Positions 30,998 to 38,559 of a DNA stretch of 64,000 nt are shown here, one piece after another; the first letter of the stretch is position 1; every line of letters starts with the position of its first letter. The translations under genes were made by a program, and so were the position numbers. The notes below the pieces were generated by a model, which saw only the letters and a program-made list of their open reading frames with translations, was not told the origin of the DNA and searched no databases. Location: positions 121,058 through 185,057 of the forward strand of contig CAKOGP040002169.1 in assembly GCA_933822405.4 (NCBI GenBank). The letters run 5' to 3'. This DNA is from Cylindrotheca closterium. Taxonomy: Eukaryota; Bacillariophyta; Bacillariophyceae; Bacillariales; Bacillariaceae.

Positions 30998-33154
30998 TTA
31001 AAATGTACCTAACAAACTTTTAACCTTTTCGATGGTCACAATGTCCATTAATTCAACAGTTTCAATGTCATCATCTTCATTCGTCATGGTTTTCGATAAT
31101 TTGATCAGTCTTTGTTTTTCGTCGTGAGTAAAAGGAGATCGCCCAAGATACTCCAACGCCACATCGAGTTCATGAAAGTCGATGCTCCCGCTACAATCAG
31201 CGTCGACAAAATCAAAGAATTTGAACAGCTTGGTGCGGATGAGCTTGGCGGCGCTCGCCACCATGGCAAAGCACACAAATTCAATTTCGTCGATTGTCTT
31301 GTCTCCAGTATGATCCGCAAGGTTCAGCATCAAAGAAGCCAGCATGATGGGCTCACCTTCTTCCATACCTGCATCTCGAAAACAATCCAAAATTGTTTGA
31401 ATAGTGAGACGGTCTTGGCCAGTCTTTTGAGCCAACAAGCGAAACAAAGCATGGGCTCTGGCTTTAACAACTTCTTCAGTGTGGTTGGAAAATAGACCCT
31501 CTAGAGAGGATGACGATTTGGGCTGGACATCGCCGAGTTTTGCTTCCTTTTCATATACCGCAGATTGGATCATCTTGAAAGATTTTCGAAGCTTTCTGCT
31601 GTTCATCCTTCTGTTTTCATCATTCAAGACAGCTTCTTTCAAGAAGTTGATTCCATCTTCCAGCCGATAGATTCTGTGCAGGTGATCCTCTGGGACTGTC
31701 ATATCTGCCAACGGGACAGCTAGCACGAGCGATGTAGTACCTTGAATGATTATGAATGAGAGGGAAACCACACAAAACGGCAAAGTCATGAAAGGCAATC
31801 CCAATGGTTGTAACACACTAGCCAAGGCTTGTTGAGCAACCACACTCATGATTCCCGAAAAGACTGCCAGGATGCTAGCACCGATAGATGGATTGTAAAA
31901 CATAAGCATGGCCGTCACCGATAGACTCGCATTGAAGCCATACATGCCCTGTGCCACTTGAGGTGCGGGTACTCCTGTAGCAAGTGCGATAGCAGCACCA
32001 AGGGCCGAGCCCAAAATAGCTGCCACTGCACTGATTCGAGAACAGACCGCAATGGCAGCCAGAATCAATGCACCAGAAGCAATATTGTTCGCCAAGTAAA
32101 CTTGACCAACACCTCGAAGAGTCCCTGCAAAGAAATCATTCCAACTGATGGCAGAGAGAGCCTCAGAGTTGGAATAGTTTGGTAACGAGGGCGATCGGAC
32201 GGATCCGAACTCGACCCGGTCCATGTTGGCAGTCGATAGCAAAAACATGAGTGTCGCGATAATAAATGGAAAGGTCAACGGAGGGGACTTGTATGGCACG
32301 AGCAATTTTCCAAACATGACAAATACCACAGAGCTAAAGCTCGCAAATAGAATGACCATGAGGATTTTTGCCGCATGATATTCAGTATTCACATCGAATG
32401 TTGCAACTGCAAGTCCAACCAGGAGCGAGTTGTATCCAAAGAGGCCCGATCGAGCGAGACCTTTGTCAAAGCCAAGTCCCAATGCAACAAGATTCCCACA
32501 TACCAGTCCAAGAATTCCATGAACTGCTACTGTAGGAGACTGAAGGAACAAAGCAATTAGCACCAGGAGGCCACTTAGCGGAGAGTTCTGAAAGTAGACC
32601 TGTCCAATGCCCCTGAGACACATTTCAAAGAAGATGAGAGGTTCAGCGTGAAGACGATCTTGAACCCAGGGCATGGTTGCATTCAAGGATGCAAGGAATG
32701 TTTGGATTGATGACTGTGCTGGCCCTCCCTTTTCATGTAGTTCCGTATCGAAGAAGATCGGCACGGCTTCTCTGATCTTGAGGATGTCTTCGCAATCCAA
32801 ATCAAATAACTTCTTTGTGCCTGATTCCTCTTCTTTCTCCTTGTTCCTGTCGACTTGTTCAACTTCCTCGCCGTCGTCTAGTTTTTGAAGCTTCATCAAG
32901 TCGAGAAACACGCGGGATGTTCGGTGACGGGAGACGTTACCTGCTGCTAGATCTGCATTCTCTGCTACGGAAGCTCTCCTGTAACCCCCTTCCAAATCCT
33001 TGAGAGCCTGCTGGTCGTTTTGCACAGCAGAGGTGCTGTGGCGAGTTATCTTTCGCTGTCGAAGAGGGGCTTGTCCATCACTCTGGAGTCTTCGGGCAGC
33101 TTTGGCAGTGTTGTCATAACTCGCCCATGCATTGACTTGCTGTGCTTTGGGCAT
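30998..33154 (-). CDS. urea transporter (UT family) with C-terminal EF-hand
   Basis: 718 residues in one exon. The membrane domain (about 165-490) has the two-fold repeat of UT-type urea channels: CLRGIGQVYFQNSPLSG in the first half and TLRGVGQVYLANNIASG in the second, plus GLFGYNSLLVGLA and GMYGFNASLSV. It resembles SLC14/bacterial UT channels rather than the DUR3 symporters. A cytosolic N-terminus of about 160 residues is charged and Arg-rich. The C-terminus of about 230 residues is soluble and contains one canonical EF-hand loop, DADCSGSIDFHE (about 651-662), with flanking helices (LFKFFDFV, LDVALEYLG). A second, weaker EF-like region lies earlier (ADHTGDKTIDEIEF). Urea uptake or recycling from the urea cycle is the likely job, with Ca2+ control inferred from the EF-hand. 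It diverges from the next plus-strand gene across a promoter rich in palindromes. Confidence 0.9.
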   Translation of the reverse strand: MPKAQQVNAWASYDNTAKAARRLQSDGQAPLRQRKITRHSTSAVQNDQQALKDLEGGYRRASVAENADLAAGNVSRHRTSRVFLDLMKLQKLDDGEEVEQVDRNKEKEEESGTKKLFDLDCEDILKIREAVPIFFDTELHEKGGPAQSSIQTFLASLNATMPWVQDRLHAEPLIFFEMCLRGIGQVYFQNSPLSGLLVLIALFLQSPTVAVHGILGLVCGNLVALGLGFDKGLARSGLFGYNSLLVGLAVATFDVNTEYHAAKILMVILFASFSSVVFVMFGKLLVPYKSPPLTFPFIIATLMFLLSTANMDRVEFGSVRSPSLPNYSNSEALSAISWNDFFAGTLRGVGQVYLANNIASGALILAAIAVCSRISAVAAILGSALGAAIALATGVPAPQVAQGMYGFNASLSVTAMLMFYNPSIGASILAVFSGIMSVVAQQALASVLQPLGLPFMTLPFCVVSLSFIIIQGTTSLVLAVPLADMTVPEDHLHRIYRLEDGINFLKEAVLNDENRRMNSRKLRKSFKMIQSAVYEKEAKLGDVQPKSSSSLEGLFSNHTEEVVKARAHALFRLLAQKTGQDRLTIQTILDCFRDAGMEEGEPIMLASLMLNLADHTGDKTIDEIEFVCFAMVASAAKLIRTKLFKFFDFVDADCSGSIDFHELDVALEYLGRSPFTHDEKQRLIKLSKTMTNEDDDIETVELMDIVTIEKVKSLLGTF

Positions 33155-33404
33155 GCTGCCTCCTTTGCTTTGTTTGCTTTATTTCGCAAGTTTGAAGTTA
33201 TTGTGCGTGCGAAGGCGAAATCATTGGTTGCGTCTACCGTACTTATTCAATCTTCTCCACGGGAAATCTGAGCGCGAGCGGATCCGGGTTCCGGAACGAG
33301 AATACGCCTTCTGAAGTACCTTTCAGACTCTATTTTTTTTGTTGGGCGCTGTGGCAAGTCAACTCTGACGATGGTGAGTATAGTCGAAGTTGAACTGCTC
33401 CATC

Positions 33405-33480
33405 ACTATTGGGTCTTCGGGCACGTTTTACAGTGTTGCCATAACGCCCATGCATTGACTTGCTGTGCTTTGTGCATGCG
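33405..33480 (-). pseudogene. duplicated 5' fragment of the urea transporter gene
   Basis: On the minus strand this reads HKAQQVNAWA, matching PKAQQVNAWA at the start of the urea transporter. Base-level similarity runs over about 75 bases, from the start codon region (gcccatgcattgacttgctg is shared) into the sequence for AARRLQ. It lies about 320 bases upstream of the real start, in the same orientation, and is frameshifted after ten codons. Confidence 0.75.
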
Positions 33481-33540
33481 ATCTCCTTGCTTTGAAGAAG
33501 TTTCTATTCGCGGGGCGGTGCACAAAACTGATGGATGATT

Positions 33541-33600
33541 CTGGTACCGGGTACAGTACACGTGTACGCACGTGCACGTGTACACGTGTACCGGTACGAG
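33541..33600. promoter_or_regulatory. palindromic GTAC/CACGTG cluster in a divergent promoter
   Basis: Within 60 bases there are four CACGTG boxes (33559, 33569, 33575 and 33583), two 12-base GTACACGTGTAC palindromes, and GTACC/GGTAC repeats at both ends. CACGTG is the core site of bHLH and many bZIP factors. The alternating purine-pyrimidine run could also form Z-DNA or cruciforms. The location is 390 bases from the urea transporter start and 165 bases from the next gene. Confidence 0.55.
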
Positions 33601-33764
33601 CGCACGCAACTTCCCAAGCGTAAACGACTGATTGGATTGCCTTCTCATGATTCATTCTGTTGTACGTTGACGTGTAGCACAGCCAGTTTTCATATTACAG
33701 CAGTAGTCATGTGCATCATCGCCAAGACAGTACATCATAATATGCTTTCGAATTGCCCTTTATT

Positions 33765-34736
33765 ATGATTGGAGATATGAATGAGTGGCTGACTCAAGAT
33801 GTCTATTCCGAGAAACATTATACAAGCTGGAAACATCCAATGATTGCTTGGTTTGTTCACTTTATCATTTCCTCGCTGACGATTGTCACCTTTCATGATG
33901 CTGTCATCTTAAGACACAATGCGGGCGATGAAAGGTTATTGCCACCAATTGATACCTTGTCGTTGTGTCATATGTATCCTCATTTGCAAACTACGAAATC
34001 TGTTCGAGTAGCAAGCTTTTGCTTTGCGTATGCCATTGGATTGTTGGTGATTCGACTGGCTTCAAACAAACCCGGGATACATCGTTATTCCGTTCTGTAC
34101 GAATTGACTTGGCTATGCAATGGGGCACTTCTCTTTGGTGGATCGTTTGGGCTACTGACGTGCCGACCTAACATTGCAACTGGCTTTGCAGTGGCCGTCA
34201 GCATTGATCAGATTTTGTGGTACGTCGATGTTCTAGGATATGCCTTCAACCGTCTCATGGGCGTCAAGAAGAAGAAAATGTTCCCCATTGGAGTGTGCCA
34301 GTACTTGGTCTGGAAACAAACTCATTGGTCGGCAAAGATTACCTGCACACACCATTTCTGGACCATCCCACTCTTGATTTATGCTGCTGACGGAATTCGA
34401 TGGCAAGCTTACTTTATGAACACAACTACAGTTGCTTCGTATGTACTCTTATCCCGATGGCTGACACCATTTGGATTGAACTCGCATGCCAAGAAAATTC
34501 AAGACGACAAGGTGACATCTAGGGAATACAATATGAGTTCACCTCTTCAGTTTGAAAAGTACATGAATGTGAATCTTTCTCATGAACTCTGGCAAGACAT
34601 CCGCATCGGAATTCTGAGACGACAAGCAGACAATCAAACAACGATGGTCTATCTCTTCCGGCTAATTGTTTGGTGGCAAATGTTCAATCTACTCTGTTTT
34701 CTCTTATTACGAGGATTTGCAGGGATGATGCAATAA
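33765..34736 (+). CDS. multipass membrane protein, function unknown
   Basis: 323 residues from the ATG at 33765; a second ATG at 33777 is also possible. There are about seven hydrophobic segments: WFVHFIISSLTIVTFHDAVIL, ASFCFAYAIGLLVIRLA, LTWLCNGALLFGGSFGLLT, AVAVSIDQILWYVDVLGYAF, HHFWTIPLLIYAADGI, TVASYVLLSRWLTPF and the C-terminal VYLFRLIVWWQMFNLLCFLLL. Polar and charged residues inside the helices (His, Asp, Glu) and the THHFW motif near the middle suggest an enzyme or channel rather than a simple anchor. I do not recognise the family. It shares its promoter region with the urea transporter, which is only circumstantial evidence of co-regulation. Confidence 0.65.
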   Translation: MIGDMNEWLTQDVYSEKHYTSWKHPMIAWFVHFIISSLTIVTFHDAVILRHNAGDERLLPPIDTLSLCHMYPHLQTTKSVRVASFCFAYAIGLLVIRLASNKPGIHRYSVLYELTWLCNGALLFGGSFGLLTCRPNIATGFAVAVSIDQILWYVDVLGYAFNRLMGVKKKKMFPIGVCQYLVWKQTHWSAKITCTHHFWTIPLLIYAADGIRWQAYFMNTTTVASYVLLSRWLTPFGLNSHAKKIQDDKVTSREYNMSSPLQFEKYMNVNLSHELWQDIRIGILRRQADNQTTMVYLFRLIVWWQMFNLLCFLLLRGFAGMMQ

Positions 34737-35439
34737 TTCGACATGGCCATTTGATGATCAGCGTGACAGATGGACTCGAGGGGCACCAGGCTCGAGTTCG
34801 GAACCGCTACGAATTTCGAGATCTTGTTTTCATGGCTCAGCTTCACAATGGCTAAGTAAGTTTTGTATGTATTGTTGAAAGACATCACGACAATCTCTCG
34901 CGACGAGGGAAGCTTCCACCAAATTGTCGAATTGGCTCGGTGCACACCTGTCAGCACTAATCTTCGGTTGTGACTTGACAAAAACTTTCACCTGATTGTG
35001 AAAAAGCAGCTTTATCAAATTTACAAAATCGTTGTATCCAGCCACTTATCACCAACAAATCACGCGGCGTGGGTTGAATGAATGAATCAATCATCAATGG
35101 AACTAGTGCTGTCATGGTGGTTTCTCTTCTTTCCGATGGCCTGTACACAAACCGATCTGGGGAGGTCGACTTTCAAACTCCTCCTATACGACGTGTTCCA
35201 CACGCGCGCCGGCCGAGCCTTGAGATCAAAACTCGTGTTTGGGATCTGTTTGCGAAATCTCACACAAAATTAAAAAAAAACACGAGCATCGACACACACT
35301 TCCAACTTTTTCTTCCTCACCTCTTCTAAACCATACAACGGTAAGACTTGAATTGAATACTTCAATGATATCATCCAAAAGCTGTCTGTTCGAATTTGAC
35401 TCATTCATTGTTCGCTCCAATCTGCTGAAACAACAGAAA
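34737..35439. other. intergenic region
   Basis: No gene is supported over 700 bases. Two overlapping minus-strand frames (34830-35148) look slightly protein-like but lack a convincing start. AT-rich runs occur near 35265-35280. The region includes the promoter of the next gene. Confidence 0.45.
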
Positions 35440-36051
35440 ATGGCGCTCGCTCCTTGCGAAAAACAACATGAAACTGATCATCTTCCTCAGGCTGCCAAAT
35501 TCGGCAAAATGACTCCCCGGGACAGGACAATGCTTGCCCTAGGAATCATATTTGCTCGTCTTGGAATTGATGCTTCTGCTTCTGCTGAGGAGGGGAAACA
35601 TCCCGACAATATTGGTGTGGTTCAAAACGGTCGCGCTCTTGTCGAAACAACAACAAAGGATCCAGAGTCGACCCTTGCTGACAATCCCTATTCTACCGAC
35701 CACAAGACTATCATCGATGCAACTCTTTACAACGCGGTCAAAACGAATGGCAGGTGGGAGTACATAAAGTTTGCAAGTGGCAAGGTTCTCATCAAAACCA
35801 ACTATCCTTCCAAAAACCTTGCCAAATTAACTTTCACCCAATATGGGAGCGCAAAACCCAATCTCAAGTTTTGCATCAAACAAGACACTGAAAATGGATA
35901 CATTTACAGTAAGAAGATGAAACGCTTCACTTTCAACTGTGTCAACAATGTCAACACCACTGGGGAAGTTGAATCCTTTTCAATCATCCCAAAATCTGAC
36001 GAGAACATTGCCAAATTTGGCAGATACTTTGACAGCAAATTCAAGGGGTAG
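35440..36051 (+). CDS. hypothetical protein, single exon
   Basis: 203 residues from the ATG at 35440 (aaaATGg context); the frame is open further upstream, with another ATG at 35364. I do not recognise a family. Residues 24-45 form a mildly hydrophobic helix (TPRDRTMLALGIIFARLGIDASASA) that resembles a transit peptide or signal with an ASA end. After an acidic linker the C-terminal 120 residues look like a compact beta-rich domain: WEYIKFASGKVLIKTNYPS, KLTFTQYGSAKPNLKFCIKQ, MKRFTFNCVN, VESFSIIPKSD. Two Cys residues (in FCIKQ and FNCVN) could form a disulfide. Localisation and role remain open. Confidence 0.55.
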   Translation: MALAPCEKQHETDHLPQAAKFGKMTPRDRTMLALGIIFARLGIDASASAEEGKHPDNIGVVQNGRALVETTTKDPESTLADNPYSTDHKTIIDATLYNAVKTNGRWEYIKFASGKVLIKTNYPSKNLAKLTFTQYGSAKPNLKFCIKQDTENGYIYSKKMKRFTFNCVNNVNTTGEVESFSIIPKSDENIAKFGRYFDSKFKG

Positions 36052-36311
36052 ATCATTGTCGATCTTTGCAAATGATTTGCTGCCTTTTTCTAGAGGATTT
36101 TGCTCCAATACCACATGATGAATAAGGTACTAGCCATGGAAATAACATAGATAATTTTAATTCAGACATGTGGTATTACATCGAAAATATTGAATTATTA
36201 CTCCTTTCCCATTTACATAGAAAATTTCAAACTTCAACTGTCGCCCAGAACTGGTCACAAATCCACCACAAGCCAACAATTCTAATCCAAAGAGTTTGCA
36301 ACAGGCACTAA

Positions 36312-37148
36312 CTAGCTAAGAAAACGATCGATTCCACTCGTATCCTCAAGCTTGATTCCAAACACATCCGAAACAAGGGTCTCCAATCTAGCCTTGTCGC
36401 TTATTGTATCTGTTGTCACTTGCGAGTTTGCTCCGAATCCCTTTCGAATGACATACTGATCATTCAAAATATGATGTCGCTCCTCGCCAATGATCTTGCA
36501 AACAAAGAACTGTGATGTGAATCGACCTTTTGGGTTGGTACAAGAAAACCAATTGCAGCATTCTTGGTCGACCAAAGGCGCCTTTTCATCCCTCCATTCA
36601 TAGAGTGGTCTCCATTCTCCCTTGACCAGAAGTTCCAAAACAAAAAATCCCTTGTGTTTGGATGGGACAATGCGAAAACGTCCTTCTGGCAACTCCTGGT
36701 TCTCACCGCCAATGTCCATCCTGACGGGCTCAATACTATTAGTACCAGCAAAACCAACATCAGCTAGAAAGATTCCGTCTTTGGTGAAAACTTTGAGAAC
36801 CAAGTGGGTAAAGGTCGTGTTGGGACCAGCGGAATCATCTTGCTTGCCCCATCGGACACGACACAATGATGGTTCCACCGAATACCCCATTTCTTCAAGT
36901 ACGGCCTTTAGTAGAGTGTTCTGCTCAAAGCAGTATCCTCCTCGGACGTCTTCCACAAGTTTCTTTTGGACATCTTCAAGGTCCATGGATATTGACTTCT
37001 TTTGGACAACGTCAATATTTTCGAAGGCGATGGATTTCGACTGAGCTTCCATCACTCGTTTGAGCGTATCTCGGTCGGCTGTGTAAGGAGGCTGGAGGTC
37101 CCTAAGACCTACCCTACCGAAATACTTGGCGAGGTTCACTGTTGTCAT
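36312..37148 (-). CDS. arylamine N-acetyltransferase (NAT family)
   Basis: 278 residues in one exon, the usual NAT length. The catalytic triad is visible: Cys in VRGGYCFEQN (about 72), His in TTFTHLVLKV (about 115) and Asp in FLADVGFAG (about 130). Other family marks are the N-terminal YFGRVGL and IAFENIDV. The enzyme moves an acetyl group from acetyl-CoA to arylamines or hydrazines in the cytosol; in algae the natural substrate is unknown. NATs are common in bacteria and fungi and patchy in algae, so transfer is possible, but codon use does not stand out. A broken, inverted copy of its 3' end lies about 400 bases upstream of its start. Confidence 0.92.
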   Translation of the reverse strand: MTTVNLAKYFGRVGLRDLQPPYTADRDTLKRVMEAQSKSIAFENIDVVQKKSISMDLEDVQKKLVEDVRGGYCFEQNTLLKAVLEEMGYSVEPSLCRVRWGKQDDSAGPNTTFTHLVLKVFTKDGIFLADVGFAGTNSIEPVRMDIGGENQELPEGRFRIVPSKHKGFFVLELLVKGEWRPLYEWRDEKAPLVDQECCNWFSCTNPKGRFTSQFFVCKIIGEERHHILNDQYVIRKGFGANSQVTTDTISDKARLETLVSDVFGIKLEDTSGIDRFLS

Positions 37149-37550
37149 GGTAGATGTTTGTCAGTTCTATGCCTTACTTCCGCATCATATCCTTCCAGAT
37201 TGACAACACTCATGCACAGATTGGTTGCGATGAATGACTCCCGGTTTGGTTCGATGATGTTCTGATAGGTCCTGTGACGTCATTATTGGCTGGTGACAGA
37301 CAGTCGTCATTTATTGTCTCTGGAAGATATTATTTGCATCTACGGTACGTACTCGGTAAAAGCAAGAAGCACTTGAGCGTCACCAGGCACTTACCACCAC
37401 AAGCCTTTGTCGAAGATCGTATTCACGGAAAGGATATAGTCCTATTGCCATGGTAACTTGTTGATTACTTTTTTGTATCAAAAGAACAAGAATACAGAAA
37501 TTTTTAAAAAATGGTAGGAAATTCTATCTTCGCCGTAGTTATAGTGGTTT

Positions 37551-37686
37551 CGACATCATACTTTGAATGATCAGTATGTCATTCGAAAGGGATTCGGAGC
37601 AAACTCGCAAGTAACAACAGAGACAATACGCCACGACAAGGCTAGATTGGAGACCCTTGTTTCGGATGTGTCGTTTTCTTAGCTAG
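37551..37686 (+). pseudogene. inverted, truncated copy of the NAT gene 3' end
   Basis: The plus strand repeats the last part of the NAT gene almost base for base (gatcagtatgtcattcgaaa and gacaaggctagattggagac are shared). It has a few substitutions, a 3-base insertion and a deletion of about 35 bases just before the TAG, which is retained as ttttcttagctag. The copy is in the opposite orientation to the parent and has no start. Confidence 0.85.
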
Positions 37687-38155
37687 GGCTTCCATATAGA
37701 TTGGTAGGAGATTATTCGCTCACAGAGAGTAGTTAGGCTAGATACGCAAGATATGGCTATCGATGCAGCCTGACTTCCGTGGCACAGAACAATGGACGGT
37801 GTGACGTCAGCCTGTCATCTCTTGCCGCGATGAGAGTGTATACGGAAGAAAAACGAAGCGACCGCATGCAATGCATGCAGAAGAAAATGTGTTTGTTTCC
37901 AGTTTTTAAATTTTAAAAAAAAAATGTATAGTAGAGAAAATTTCATTGCGGACGCATCATTACAATTGAGAAGGTCGAGGTTGGAAAGCACAACGACAGT
38001 CACTAGACGACACTTGTTCACGAAGATGAAGCGTCCCTTCCCTGGAAACTGTTCGGGTTCCAGCTAAATTGACTTTTCTTATTGTTGGATTTTATGAAGG
38101 GTTTGCAATCTGCAACAACAGTAGTTCGATAGCTAAAAGAAGATGGTTGTGGTCT

Positions 38156-38192
38156 TGGTACCAGGTACCTGGTACCACGGTACCGCGGTACC
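38156..38192. repeat. GGTACC palindrome cluster
   Basis: Two perfect palindromes lie almost side by side: 22 bases at 38156-38177, built of three GGTACC units, and 14 bases at 38179-38192 (GGTACCGCGGTACC). They could extrude cruciforms or act as a dimeric protein-binding site. They lie about 370 bases upstream of the cyclase-phosphodiesterase start. Confidence 0.8.
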
Positions 38193-38559
38193 AGCAGGTT
38201 GTACCCGAAGTAAGATAAAAGGCGTTTCTGTTGTTTTTCGCCGCGCGGGGACAAATCTGGTATTTCGCTTCGCATTCCAATCAGGAACTTTGCACTTTTT
38301 TTTACCCGGTGACCAGTTTTTTGAAAGGCCCATCCTCATATATATGTTATGAGTTTCTTATTGGGCGGAGATCTTTCTCAAAGATTTCTTCTCATTTATC
38401 GGAACAGTTACTAAAATATTGTTCGTCAGTCATATCACAAAACCAATTATTGCGTTATATATGCGAATTGAGGAGTAGGAAGGTTTTTCTTCTTGCTTTT
38501 GTTGTTCAACTGGTGAGGAAAGCAGAAGCAAAGCAGAAGCACACAATTTTTGTGGAACC

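Larger units (their letters stand above)
33155..33764. other. divergent promoter with duplicated gene start and palindromes
   Basis: This lies between the urea transporter (minus) and the membrane protein (plus). It contains a decayed copy of the urea transporter's first codons (33405-33480) and a 60-base palindromic stretch with four CACGTG boxes (33541-33600), both listed separately. No intact gene. Confidence 0.6.
37149..38559. other. intergenic region with NAT fragment and palindromes
   Basis: This 1.4 kb stretch lies between the NAT and cyclase starts. Besides the two elements listed separately (37551-37686 and 38156-38192) it has A-rich runs near 37505 and 37915 and no supported gene. 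Confidence 0.6.

Noticed and set aside
34830..35148. Two overlapping minus-strand open frames that look faintly protein-like (QFDNLVEASLVARDC and MIDSFIQPTPRDLL).
   Set aside because: The first has no ATG, no splice pair joins them convincingly, and neither has a known motif.
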